Assembly (NCBI RefSeq): GCF_042242105.1
Contig: NC_092016.1
Coordinates: forward strand, 11,484,501-11,548,500
Length of the DNA: 64,000 nucleotides
Source: Pempheris klunzingeri
Lineage: Eukaryota; Chordata; Actinopteri; Acropomatiformes; Pempheridae
Direction of reading: 5' to 3'
Shown: piece by piece, positions 1 to 13,700 of the stretch
Numbering within the stretch: the first letter of the stretch is position 1
Layout of the letters: each line of letters begins with the position of its first letter
Position numbers and translations under genes: made by a program
The notes under the pieces: model-generated
Told to the model about the DNA's origin: nothing
What the model saw: only the letters and a program-made list of their open reading frames with translations
Database searches by the model: none

Positions 1-3000
1 AGGAGGGAGTGAAGGAGATGATTCATTGTCTTTGACCGCCTCACTGTCACTGACCTACAGAGAATGAGAGGAGTGTAAACTAATGAGCAAAATAATTACA
101 CTCAGACTGAGTGTAGCACCGATTCCCATCGTCGTCTGCAGTGTGTCAAACTGTTTTACCACCCACAGCTGTGGAACGAGCAGCAGAGCACGGATCTAGG
201 AGGAGGACTGAGTCTCCAAAAGCATCGCATTATGTGTTGTGCACTGTAGCTCCATATTACACACCCACTGAGGGTTAACTCTCAAAAACTGCAGAAACTG
301 CTTTACATTAACAGGATAAGTCAAACATACACCAGACTGCTGTGTCAAAACAAGAGATCCATAAAACCGCAGAGTGTTAGCAAAGTATAGATAGTAGATC
401 ACATTTAATGAGCGCCATATACATCTTCCTAAGGTGAAATAATATCCGTATGGTAATTTTAGCTGTGCTAGCGACCCAAGGGAAGGCAATGTGGCTCTAC
501 TGTTCAGTCAACAACGACTGAAGGACGTAGCCTATAGACTTTGTTGTTCCCTTGACTTTCCCTCTAGTGCCAACAGCAGGTTGACGTTTAGTTTTAAGTA
601 GTCTGACGCATGGGAAGTAATGGGGATAAGCCTGCCATTGGCCAATTTCAGTCAGAATTCTCCTCCCCTTCAGTTATCTGTGTTACCGTTTTCTAGGTCA
701 CTGTTGCTTTGTGAAACAACAGCAACCTCAGAGAGAGCAACCTTCACACTGAAACTAGTAACTTTTGACAAAGATTCGGACTGGGCAGGAAGTCAGACCT
801 GCATATTTCTTTTGTTGAATGGGTGTAAAGATATGCCAAGAATATGTTAAGAACCTTTGCTGTCTGATAGTGACGTTCTTGCATGTATGAGAAGGTTATG
901 CTTATGTCAAGTTACAGTAACATAAGTTGACATTGACGAATGTGCCAATCTGTTCCACTTCAGATGAGCTTCTCTGATATCAGTTTAATAGCATTCTGCA
1001 AGAGCTACAGACGGCTATTAAATTATCTGTGTTTTCAACGAGTCCAGTGAGCTCCTCCACAGCTAAAGTAGAGGCAGGCTTCACCTTCAGGGCACAGATG
1101 ATCAAGCCATTTGTCTTTGTTATCTGTAAATGCCGCATCACATTGTCGACAGCAGTTCTTAACTGTTTTGCGTGGCTTTTTCTTTTGTGAGGATTTATCC
1201 ATGTTAATGCCAGGACTCACCTACCGACATGAAAATGTTCCACCAAAATAAATTTCCCCTGACACTGTTTTTCAAGGGCACTGTCACTGCATCCTGGGCT
1301 CAGCGGCTCCCAAAGAGACAGTGATTAGTTCAAAGAAATACAAACAAGTCAGAGCGTGTTTTTTTCCCCCTGTAACAGAATGATAATGGGTTCAGCCAGT
1401 TTCCCAGTGGAGCCACAGCACTAAACTGAAGCATGGATATAGGCCTGGGTGTAAAAAGATAATATCTAAAACAACTACCTGATGAACTGAAACAACTTTG
1501 GTGATACTTTATCGTTCTTCTAGCCACCTTTGGTTTATGACATCACCATCAACCACTGCTGTACTCTGCATTCAGTGATAAGAAGCAAATATTAGCACAA
1601 TAATGCGCTGCAATAAGATGGTGAACATTACGCCTGTTACACATCAACATGTTAGCAGTATCACTGTCATGTTGCCATGCTAGCATTAGCATTTACTTAA
1701 AAGCACAGCTGTGACTATATGAAGCTTCTCAAAGTCACTAGCACAGCTGTAGACCTTCAGTCTAGTTCGATCAAAATAGCCAAATACTGAGTTTGTAATT
1801 AAGTATTTAGTATTTAAGTGTCATTGGGTTTCGATCAGACTAAACATTTGAAGATGTCACTTTCGGCTCTGGGATTTTTCAGTTTTCTGAGACTTTATAG
1901 CCAAAATGATTAAAAAATAAATAGTTGACATTAATTGATAAAGAAAATAATGCAGCTGTATAGAAATTAAGACGGGTAGATTTTTTAAATGAATTAACTT
2001 GGTTTTTTTTTTCATCAAGCAAAAATTGCTTCTCTGATGTGAACATTTTCAGCTTTTTTGTTTTCTGTGATTGAAAAGTGGCTATCTTTTTGTTTTAGAC
2101 CACTGGTCAAACAAAAAAGGCCATTTGAGCACTTCAATTGTCCACAGATAAGTTCATTAATTAAAGACGAAATAATCGAAAGCAGATTAATCATTTATCA
2201 GTATTCATCATCAATCATCAATAATTATTTGTAGCCCTAGACATAGCACAAATACCCTGACACACGTGTGTACAAATTGTGGTTTTCTATGTAAAAAGGG
2301 GGATTCTTTGCAATTAACATTTAGAAAATTAAGGAAAGCAACGATGTGTCTGCTCTGCACAGACACAGGAGTCGAGACGCTCTGCCACATGAGTACAAGC
2401 ATAAATATTTCAGCATTGGGATAAATATTTCACTCATTCAATGAGATGTGAAAAAAGGATATGTGGAGGGAAAGAGGGTTGGATTACATATGAACCCCAC
2501 ATGAATAATGAGTGCAGAGATGAAAGGAGAACGAGGGCTGGGCCTGCTTCAAGTTAGAGTAAAGGAAAGGCCTGAGTCGCTGACCTGCAGGTTTTTTTTT
2601 AATTTAATAAAAATGCCCTCCTTGACTTTTGTGCAAGTTCATTTCATGTTTGGAGCCTCCCTATGGACTTACCTTTTATGGTGAGGCACCCCAGCTATTC
2701 ACCCCTCTAATAATCCCGCTCATCTCCCTCTCTTTCTTGGCACTGACACTCACAGGACTGCTTACACAACACTGACAAGAGTTGGAGGGTTGTGTTTAGC
2801 ATGTCATAAATATTTTGTAAATCTAAATCCAATACACACATTTACATGCGCACACGGTCTCGGTTTATAAAAATAGCAATGAACCAAGCCGAGGTGCACT
2901 GGCAGGCACATAAAACAGACACTGGCCATGATGTGTGGAAATACTACAGCGAGTCTGTCAAGTAAACAGTAGCTGGTGCTTTCACTGGTTCAAGAAATGA

Positions 3001-3392
3001 GACATTTTCCCATAAATGATTGACACTGACTTCATCAGCAGAGTTAATATTTAATAATGTAAGACTTGTTCACTCACTTGTACACTCACAAAATAACCTA
3101 AATGTAAAACAGCCACACACACACACACACACACACACACCACCTGAGTCCTGCTCTGATTTGGTCATTTGCAGCTGATTGAGATGTCACAGGTGCTGTC
3201 AGTTTCATAATGCCTCAATGCTCATTCATTTTCACAGTTAACAATAGATTAAGAATTAGCAGCACATCTGAGAAAGTCTCACACTCACAGTCCCTGTGTC
3301 AGCTTCTTTAACAAAAATGAACATGTGGATTAAATGTCATCCACCTCCACCTGCCTGCAGATCATCTGGAGTCTGGATTTATCAGGGTTTTT
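1..3392. other. Intergenic region with no recognised gene
   Basis: AT-rich DNA with no open frame that I recognise and no convincing chain of exons. The only item of note is a 56-codon open frame on the minus strand near 1035-1205 with a Cys/His-rich tail, treated under findings. A CA repeat lies near 3114-3141. The end closest to 3393 should contain the 3' UTR of the minus-strand lrrc10b gene, but I could not pick a clear poly(A) signal. Confidence 0.6.
3114..3141. repeat. (CA)n microsatellite
   Basis: An uninterrupted run of about 14 CA units, visible directly in the sequence, about 250 bp beyond the stop codon of lrrc10b. Confidence 0.95.
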
Positions 3393-4631
<1,239 letters not shown>

Positions 4632-4866
4632 CTAACTGAGTCAGGGCAGAGTCATTTGATGAGGTGGTGTCTGTGACAAGTTAACCCTCACTCTGGGAGC
4701 TGCTGCTGTTTTGTGGTTGAACCCACCGGCTGCAAACAGCATCATGTTCTGGGCCAGTTAACACTAGTGCAGCCATGCCACAGCAGTTGTCAGGTGTCTG
4801 TCCGTCCCTTCATCTATCACTTCATCAGAAAACACCAGCAATGAATAAATATCTAACAAACTGCGG

Positions 4867-4940
4867 AGTAATAGTAATGATAGTAGTAGTAGTAGTAGTA
4901 ATAATAGTAGTAGTAATAGTAATAATAATAGTAATAGTAC
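4867..4940. repeat. Imperfect (AGT/AAT)n trinucleotide repeat
   Basis: A run of AGT, AAT and ATAGT units is visible about 260-330 bp upstream of the lrrc10b start codon, possibly within or near its promoter. Confidence 0.9.
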
Positions 4941-5478
4941 TGCTCGTAGTTGAACTCAACAAAGTGCAGCTGAATTTTGAGCTGAAATTGAATTCTTGCA
5001 GCCCTCACCCTTTCCTCTCCTCTTTGACTTCCTGGAGGCTTTTAAGAGAAAGATAACGCGCAGCTCCGAGGTCACCTGTCCACGTGATCCGGTCTCTCTG
5101 TCAGAAGAGGAAAAAAGTGCCACTTTAGGACACTAAATAGTCCGTTTTCTGTCCCTCTTCCTGCAGGGTGACGGTGGATAAGCCCACAGTGTGCGCGCTG
5201 CTCGGTGACCCTGCCGGCGGCAAAGAAAAACAGTTAATGGAAGTCAGTCCACTAGTTAATGCAGCTGCTCCCCATTAGAGGCCGAGGTCTCCCGGAGTTA
5301 TAATCCGCGCCGGAGAAAGAAATTGCACATTTTGGCAAAGCAGGACTGAGAGAGAGACTTCTGATGTTGGCCGCTTCTCTCCATCCGGACTTCCATCAGT
5401 ATGAAGGTTTACATTGAGCTGCTGCCTCCCTCCCTCCTCTGTAACCACAACAGAGGGCATTCACATCACATGGTCAGA

Positions 5479-5511
5479 GTGTGTGTGTGTGTGTGTGTGA
5501 GTGTGTGTGTG
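5479..5511. repeat. (GT)n microsatellite
   Basis: A GT tract of about 16 units with one interruption, seen directly in the sequence. Confidence 0.93.
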
Positions 5512-8215
5512 GCTTTAAAAGTTGTCTACTGGGGGGAAAAATGTTACCTCTTATTGCTCTCGTGTTGAAACATGTGTTTAAAAATTTTTTTTTTAAAAAC
5601 TGCAACACTTTCAGAGTAAACAAATATGAATCATTTTAACCCTTTTTGTACACTTAAAAATACTGTTTTTCTGTTCCACGTGTGTGAGTTATTAGAATAA
5701 TTGACTTACATGTTGTTAGTAATATTAGTATTGTTATTATACAAGTATCTAAGGTATACATGCACTGTATTTATCTCTCATATACAGTATGTACATTCAT
5801 TTCCCTCTTTTGTCTTGTCTTTTTCTGGTGCTCATGTTTCCATGTTCTAGAGTCAAATCTTAATCTGAATCTGAAAAAAATCCCAAACCAGCAACAACAA
5901 CAAAAAAATACTGTGTAAACATGAAGACATCAATAAGAATAATACTATATATAACATTGATAGGAGTCAGTGAACTGTAATGAGTTAGCTACTTTTTACA
6001 TTATGCTGATAATACTTACATACTTTTGTTTAAGTAACATTTTCCTCTTGATGTGTTACTAATTCTGCTGTAAATAGTTTCTCCGTAAATACATCATCAC
6101 ACCGTCGGTGACTCTGGACTCTCCAAAGATGGTAACTCTAGTGCTGGTTTGTATCAGACACAACAGACATGAGCTTCAGCGGGTTTTTATAGACCAGTTA
6201 AAAAGCTGTGACGACAGACTTCATGTGACTTTCTGCTTTGACACAGAACAGACACAAAATAGCCTGTAAACTGCTTCAGACCCACAGTGTCCAACCTGAG
6301 GCCAATGTAAGAATTATTGATGCATAAACTGGTAGCATAAAGCAGTATTTTAACATCTTCTATAGCTTTACATCTTATCTACAAAGTGTCATCAGATAAA
6401 TGTGGTGGAGTAAAAGTCTCTCCAAAGCTAATAACCAAGTAAAGTTTTGACTTATACATCTACAGAATGTAATTGCCCTTTACCTCAAGATAGATAAATA
6501 CATAAACAGACAGGCAGATTTTTAAAAAATCCACTGAAATACAGTTCAGATTGAAATGAATGTGACACGACTAAAATATATTCACACACTGTGGCTCAAA
6601 ATAGCTCCAAAATTTGGATGAGCCCAGAGCACGTTTTAAATAAAAGACCAACAGCAGTGTTACAGTGCAGGCTAACTTAATCCAGTGGAGGAATATTCAC
6701 TTCCTCTCCTACTTACAACAATGTAAAAATACTGTAAATAATCTCACACATACCGGCTGAATAGTACATGGTCTTAAATTTAACTGAGTACATTTCAGTC
6801 AAGTACAATCTACTAAAGAACACTTTTGAGGTACTTTAGATGAGAATTGCCATTTCAAGTTTCAGTATTTTGTGCTTCAATTCCACTACATTTCAGAGGG
6901 AAATATTTTGTTTCTTACTCCAGCACATCTATCTGGATGTTATAGTGACTCGTTGTGTTGCAGATTAAGATTTTACAGACAAAATATATGATTGTTTTAT
7001 AAAATATGATGCAGACCAACTCAACCAGCTACAACATTACAATGCTGCTTACAAATTAGTGGCAATACATCAGTAATAATAATAAAATGTATTATTAATA
7101 CAACATTAGTGTAACACAAGGCTACAGAGTGAGGACTTTTACTACTTAAGTGTATTTAAGTTCTACTTTAAAGGAGAGTTAAACGTACCATATTTCAAAT
7201 AAAGCAGGAGAGTAGAGAGTCTCACAGAATCTAAAAAAAATAAACTACTGACACCACAAAAAGTGTCCTAAAAACACTTAGTTACCCTCCACTACTGCTT
7301 TTGTTGACTAGTTGACAATAGCATACAGGTTTTCTGATTGACAGCCTGTTTTGTTGGTTGTGATACTGAAGAGGAGCCTGGAAAAGCTGCTGGGGTCAGA
7401 TGTGCAGCGCTTCTGTCAGCCTGATGAGCTGTGGCATAGGAAGCGGACAAACAGGGAGACAGGCCGCACGCTGCTTGAGGATAATCCTGTCTGATATGCT
7501 GAGGTCCAAAAGAGCTGATTTGCAAATTTCTGCATCGCATTGAAACGACCCTGAAACGACACAATGGACTGTAAGCAGCAGACAGACAGACAGAGACCTC
7601 GGGTGGTGAATGGATGTGACCGCTGAGGTGAATGTGTTGAATTCAGATGAAGCGCTGCATGACCCAGCCAGCATGGGAAACATATGGAAAAACAATAGAA
7701 AAAACAAGTCTAGATGTTAATTTAGATTTATCCTCAAGTACAAAGAACAAATCATTAATAATGAAATATCTCATTTGGCCTGTATGACATTGTTGCTTGT
7801 ATTTCTGGATGCAACACAAGACTAATGGCTTCTACTGTTGCATCCCCGGGGTTAAATGAGGACAAAGAAAGTGTCTGACTAAAGGAACAGATCTGCACCA
7901 TCTGCTGGTGGAGGAGGGAACTGCAACAGACCGATTTCATAATATGATCCCACTGTTCATGAATGTAATGTTGAATATTATACATGTTATATTGACAGAT
8001 GACAAATTAAAGGAAATAAATGGAGAAATATAACAAATTAGGCAATTACCATCCGATCTCTACTTTTCATACCCTCAAATTCAAAATGATGTTGTTCTTA
8101 CTCTCATTGAGAAAATCATTTTCACAACATTTACATGCCACATTGTCTCTGTGGTGTGTATAAAGCCGCTGAGCAAGCATAGTATTGCTTCATTGCTATA
8201 TTCTGATTTTGTATC

Positions 8216-8698
8216 ACGATGGTAAGATGAAAAGGTCTGAGTGACTTTGAAATAGGACAGCAGGAGCCTCACCTGGTCACCTGGCTAACAGGAACAGTGA
8301 GTAAAGTGACAACAGCGTTCAGATCTATGGGAAAGACATCAAAGATATGTGGGAAAAACAGAGGAGCAACTCTTCCTCAGGTGACTGCAGCCTGCGTCAG
8401 CACCAACAGGCCATCGACAGTCACACAGAGAGGGATATTATAGTAGGGTTTCAGGGCACAAACCCCTCATTTCAAAGATGACTGCACATTTGAGAGCTCA
8501 GTGGTGCAAAAATCATCGGCACTGGTCTACAGAGATGTGGAAAAAAGTGATTTGGTCAAAGGAGTCATCCTTCACCATATTCTGAGTGCATGTGTGGCAT
8601 TCACAGAGAGAACGGCGCAGGCCTGAATCCCTGACCCGCCTTGCCAGCATGGTTTGGGTCCACTTGTCCCCTCAGAGGGAAGGTGATGATGATGATGG

Positions 8699-8775
<77 letters not shown>

Positions 8776-9013
8776 CCCACATTCATAGGGCATGAGAGGT
8801 CGAGGATGAAATCATATGCTATGACTTTTGTTGTCACCACATCTCAGCACAATTAATCACTTATGGGAGATTTTAAATAATCGACCATCATCATCAAAAC
8901 ACCAGCTGAGGGAATATCTTTTAGAAGAACGATGTCCATCCCCTCCTGTAGACTCTTCAAATCAACACTAAGGAGCACTGAAGCTGTTCTAGCAGCATGT
9001 GGGGGCCACAAAG
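8216..9013 (+). mobile_element. Decayed Tc1/mariner-type transposase fragment
   Basis: Conceptual translation in shifting plus-strand frames gives, in order, pieces typical of fish Tc1-like transposases. These are a helix-turn-helix segment (TGTVSKVTTAF, GKTS), VTAACVSTNRPSTVTQR, KPLISKMTAHLRAQWCKNHRHW, then MWKKVIWSKESSFTIF around the usual first catalytic region. After these come VHVW, LGPLVP, a GAT repeat ending at an aspartate run followed by AHIHRA (family form DDNAPIHRA), and finally KHQLREYLLEE close to the C-terminus. Frameshifts, stop codons and a missing stretch of about 30-35 residues before the aspartates show that it is dead. I did not locate terminal inverted repeats, so the element ends are unknown. 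It sits alone between lrrc10b and fads2. Confidence 0.82.
8683..8775. repeat. (GAT)n trinucleotide repeat inside the transposase fossil
   Basis: About 30 GAT units with one GGT interruption. Downstream the sequence resumes as GCC CAC ATT CAT AGG GCA, the degenerate form of the segment that follows the catalytic Asp pair in Tc1 transposases. The repeat gives spurious poly-Asp, poly-Met, poly-His and poly-Ile frames. Confidence 0.95.
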
Positions 9014-9342
9014 ACTAACTTGTCCTTTACCACCCCTCTGTTATGTTATAAAATGCAGGAATACCTTTTTTTTTGCACATTCAGCAACATAACACTGATT
9101 TTCATGATTTATTTTCCAGAACCTTTTGTAAATGTTTGGGACAATGTGACTTTTCACTTCTCTTCCAGTCACAGTGTAGTTGATGTTCAGCCCATCCCAG
9201 GATGAAGTCAGTTTTCCTTCCACCTTCCCCTCCATACCTCTACCCCACGGAGGAATTATTTTCTACATCTACATGGAAAGTTTATGACCACCAGCCACAT
9301 GATCAGATGGTGGAAGAGATGTAAAGGATTTAATTACTTATT

Positions 9343-9358
9343 AGATAGATAGATAGAT
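9343..9358. repeat. Short (GATA)n tract
   Basis: Four GATA units followed by TAC. This can be a bare microsatellite or the remnant tail of a non-LTR element like the one near 43049. Confidence 0.7.
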
Positions 9359-9404
9359 ACACATTAATGCATCACTAACTATAAGCCAATATCGTAATAT
9401 ATAT

Positions 9405-9409
<5 letters not shown>

Positions 9410-9467
<58 letters not shown>

Positions 9468-9470
9468 GGC

Positions 9471-9543
<73 letters not shown>

Positions 9544-9548
9544 ATATA
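9410..9548. repeat. Compound (TG)n(TA)n(TG)n repeat upstream of fads2
   Basis: Two TG tracts flank a TA tract that is interrupted by GGC. It lies about 300 bp before the CCAAT-box region of fads2. Alternating purine-pyrimidine DNA of this length can adopt Z-form or cruciform structure. Confidence 0.95.
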
Positions 9549-9839
9549 TAGAGAGAGATTTTCTGCATTATAAGTACGTTTACTTTTGGTATTTGAAGTA
9601 TCTGTTGACCTAAATGAATGGTGGACTTGCAGGACTTTTACTTGTAGCAGAGTATTACACGGTAGTACAGCCACTTCTATTGAAGTGAAATATGTGAGGT
9701 TTTGCAGAGCTGTGTATAATGTTGGGAAGAGTACAAGCGCTCCCTCAGACTGTTTCCGTGTGAGCGCACAGGAGACAGTGTAATATTCAGATGAGCTGTT
9801 TATTGAGCCTATTGCACATCAGCCAGTGGTCCAGGATAT

Positions 9840-9960
9840 ACTGTGCGCCGATTGGCCCAGAAACCCTCGAATGATCGGCTCGGAATTTGTACTGAATGAG
9901 TGGGTGAATGACTCCGTGAACATATTGGGGAAGACAGGATTAATTTTGGGGATGTTCACT
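9840..9960 (+). promoter_or_regulatory. Candidate fads2 core promoter with inverted CCAAT box
   Basis: ATTGGCC at 9851-9857 is an inverted CCAAT (NF-Y) box in a locally GC-richer stretch. About 20 bp downstream lies ATCGGCTCGG, at the spacing where teleost fads2 promoters are reported to pair NF-Y with a sterol-response element. The NF-Y/SREBP pairing is established for fads2 in fish and mammals. That this exact downstream motif is the response element is inference. No strong TATA box precedes it. Confidence 0.5.
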
Positions 9961-10055
9961 ATTTAAAATGGATCTGAACGGAACGGGGGCGAAGAAAGTG
10001 AGCCGGTGTGTTAATGTGACTGAAACCCGAGGAGAGTAACCATAATCCGGATTCT
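9900..10055 (+). other. fads2: Probable noncoding leader exon of fads2 (left edge uncertain)
   Basis: A GTAAGTC donor begins at 10056, and no long frame precedes it. Teleost fads2 genes usually have an untranslated first exon joined to the exon with the start codon. Here that second exon would begin at 10690, after a TGTGCAG acceptor, leaving 29 nt of 5' UTR before ATG at 10719. The transcription start is not determined; 9900 is an estimate. Confidence 0.45.
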
Positions 10056-10718
10056 GTAAGTCTGAAATATTTTTCATCTTCATGCAGCGGGCCTGTATGC
10101 CGGACAGCCTGCCACCCGCTATCTGCCATTATTGTTGAATTAATCGATACACGGGCGATAAATGCTATTCGATAGGCTGTCTGTGGTTTAATAGCTCCCT
10201 TACGCGTCTTATTTTTGAAATATTAACCGCATATTATGATGAGGAGCGACTTATTGCTTGCAGCGCTGCTATAAAAATGAATTGTCTAGAGCGCACTTAC
10301 AGGCTTAAAATCGATTATTTCCAGAATATAAGTATGTAGAGATGTGCACCTATCATTAACATTCATAATTAATGTGGATACAGACAAAATGATGCTCCAA
10401 AAATGAACAAAATGAACTCCATATGTGGAAATCCGCCCTGCTTCACCCACAGCCTCCCGGTTGTCGGATTTCATCATTAATAATTAGTGAAGATGTTGCA
10501 CTGCTCTTTGTCTTACTTCACTTATGTTACCATCAGGTGGGTGGTTAAAGTAAGGAGAGCAACAGGTTAAAAACCTCCTCCTATGAGTGCTGCTCCCTCT
10601 GTGGCTGCAGACTGTTACAGAGGTGTTAAACTGGCCGTCCTCACATCCAGGTGTCAAACTTTGTGGCTGACTGGCCCTTTAGTGTGCAGGTGGATCCAGG
10701 CCAGAGGCAGCCCTGAGG

Positions 10719-13700
10719 ATGGGAGGTGGAGGCCAGCTGACGGAGCAAGGAGAGCCAGGCAGCGGGCGAGCTGGTGGGGTTTACACCTGGGAGGAGGTGC
10801 AGAGACACTGCAGCAGGAATGACCAGTGGCTGGTCATTGATCGAAAGATTTACAACACAACACAGTGGGCCAAAAGACACCCGGGAGGGTTCAGGGTCAT
10901 CAGCCACTATGCTGGAGAGGATGCCACGGTAATATGGATTTTTAAGTTCTTGGATAATTAACACATTTCCTGTGAATAGAGATGGATTTTGTTGTTTTGG
11001 TGTTTATTAATGTCAGCGGTGGAATGTGACTAAGTAAACAACTCATAAACAAATACAGATAAAGATTAAACCAGTAATTTCCAGCCTTTTTTGCTTTTGA
11101 CCCCTGATTCTACTGGGATTTCTGGTCACATTTCAGTTCCACCTAAGAGACATTTTCCATCCAAACTTCTCAAAATAGTCCAATTTCAGTAAGTATTAGA
11201 GTTAATGATCCAGCCAAGTCAAAATGGTACAGTAAAACTCAAGTTATGACCTCTCTGATTTATCTTGTGACCCTCTGGAGGGAGCCTGACCCCCAGGGAC
11301 TAACCTACTTAACACTATCTAAAGTAATTAAAACCAGCTCTACTTCAACCAGCTATCAACAGTAAAATGCTATTTATAAAATAATGTATCAGTATTAAAA
11401 AATAAATAAAGTCATATATAATAATGTATCATCCGCAAATAAGTACATTTGCCTTTGATACTGAGGTACATTTTGCTGATAATACTTCTGTACTTTCACT
11501 AGAACTGTGCTTATATATTGTTATGTTCGTACTTTCACTTAAGTAATTTATGTGAGTGCTTCTTCCACCGCTGATAACTTTAAAAAAAAACATTTTATTT
11601 ACTGTATCACTGACTGGATTTCTGTGTTCCAGGAGGCGTTCACGGCTTTTCACCCTGATTTAAAGTTTGCACAAAAGTTTCTGAAGCCCCTGCTGATCGG
11701 AGAGCTGGCAGCGACAGAGCCCAACCAGGACCGGAACAAAAATGTGAGATCCACCCCAGATACTTCAAATGAAAGCTCACATTATTCATGTGGCAGCTTT
11801 AGTGTCAGTGGGGTAACATCACTGGATGAATTGCATGTACGGAAACACCTGAGGAAAAGGAGTAGGTCAAACCATTCAAAGATCTGCTTTGTTATTCATG
11901 AGTCTTACACTGTTCAGGCACATCTGAGGTTCTGGACACTCGTGTTTCATTAGCTGTTAAATAACTCAAACTGCCTTAATGTCATCTTGTACTTTTCTGC
12001 ACTGAAGCCTCGATGCTGCACGTCCTCATACATTTTCCATGAACCCCCAAAAACTGCCAAATCAGTGCATCTTCTTTTGAGCTTTACAGAGTGTGTCTAT
12101 TTCTTCTTCTCTGCTCTCAGGCAGCAGTCATACAGGATTTTCACACCTTACGTGTGCAGGCGGAGAAAGAGGGTCTGTTTCGAGCTCAGCCTTTGTTCTT
12201 CTGCCTCCACCTGGGTCACATCCTTCTGCTGGAGGCCCTCGCCTGGCTGATGATCTGGTACTGGGGAACTAGCTGGATGCTGACGTTTCTGTGCACGCTC
12301 ATGCTAGCAACTGCACAGGTGATTCGAACATCATTATCTTCAAGAAAACTATACGTCAAATACTATAAGAATGCTGCCAACAAATCTCAAAATGCTTGTA
12401 TGTCTTCTTCCCTTCTAGACGCAGGCTGGATGGCTGCAGCACGACTTTGGCCACCTGTCTGTTTTCAAGAAGTCCAGCTGGAATCACATGTTGCACAAGT
12501 TTGTCATTGGCCATTTAAAGGTGATCAGCATTTTTGATAGTATATGTTTTACTTTCTTGAACATTTTACACAGATATTAAAAGTTTGCCCTCTTAGGGAG
12601 CCTCTGCCAACTGGTGGAATCATCGGCACTTCCAGCATCACGCCAAACCCAACATCTTCAGCAAGGACCCTGACGTAAACATGTTGCACATCTTCGTAGT
12701 CGGAGCCACTCAACCAGTGGAGGCAAGTAGCATAAAGCTGAATTCTCCGTTACCTCAAACAACCCTGAAACATCCAGTACGATCTAGTATTTAATAAGCT
12801 GCTCATCCTAACCCTGCACTCCTCTCTGTTACAGTACGGCATAAAAAAGATCAAATACATGCCCTACAATCTCCAACACCAGTACTTCCTTCTTGGTATG
12901 TTTATCAGAGTCATTTTGAAAAAATGAACTACTAAAACTTTACAGGAATAATTGTTATCATTTTCTCTTTTAGTTGGACCACCACTGCTCATTCCAGTTT
13001 ACTTCCACATTCAGATAATTCGCACCATGATTTCCCGCCACGACTGGGTGGTAAGATGCTGCCCTCTTATTTGTCGGCTAAAAGTCCTGATGATATTTTA
13101 GCTTCCCTCAGTGAAGACAAATAAACATGACAGTAAAAATGTGGCATAGGTGAAAGTAACAGATCAGTCGTGTTACTTGACAACAAAGATTTAATATCAA
13201 TCATGTTAACCTTCTTGTCTTGTGAAGGATCTGGCCTGGTCCATGTCTTACTACCTTCGCTACCTGTGCTTTTATACACCCCTGTATGGCCTGTTTGGCT
13301 CGCTGGCACTCATCAGCTTCGTCAGGTAAATGTCCTGAAAAAATCTGAACTCAAAACTGGTAACACTTTCTAATAAGACATAAGACTACATAAAGTCTTT
13401 GAATGTTGTACCTGATGGATCGGTTCAGGCTTACAAATGTTTACACATTTATATACAACTCCTCGATCACACACATTATTCATTGACTGGTGCTGTGTTG
13501 CTATGAATGACAGGTTTTTGGAGAGTCACTGGTTTGTGTGGGTGACTCAGATGAATCATCTGCCGATGGACATCGACCACGAGAAGCACCAGGACTGGCT
13601 GACCATGCAGGTACCTGGTTTATCATGAAGCGCTCCATCCACAGTGCATTAAATCATACTCTTCATCTGCGCTCTTTTGCCTCATCCTCCACTTCAGCTA

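Noticed and set aside
8572-8856. Poly-His, poly-Ile, poly-Asp and poly-Met open frames
   Set aside because: All are translations of the GAT microsatellite.
9375-9674. Open frames rich in His-Thr, Cys-Val or Tyr-Ile
   Set aside because: They translate the TG/TA compound repeat.
12717-12718. GT dinucleotide as donor for fads2 intron 5
   Set aside because: It would remove the conserved Val-Glu and has a poor donor context. The GC donor at 12723 keeps the conserved sequence and has an ideal consensus.
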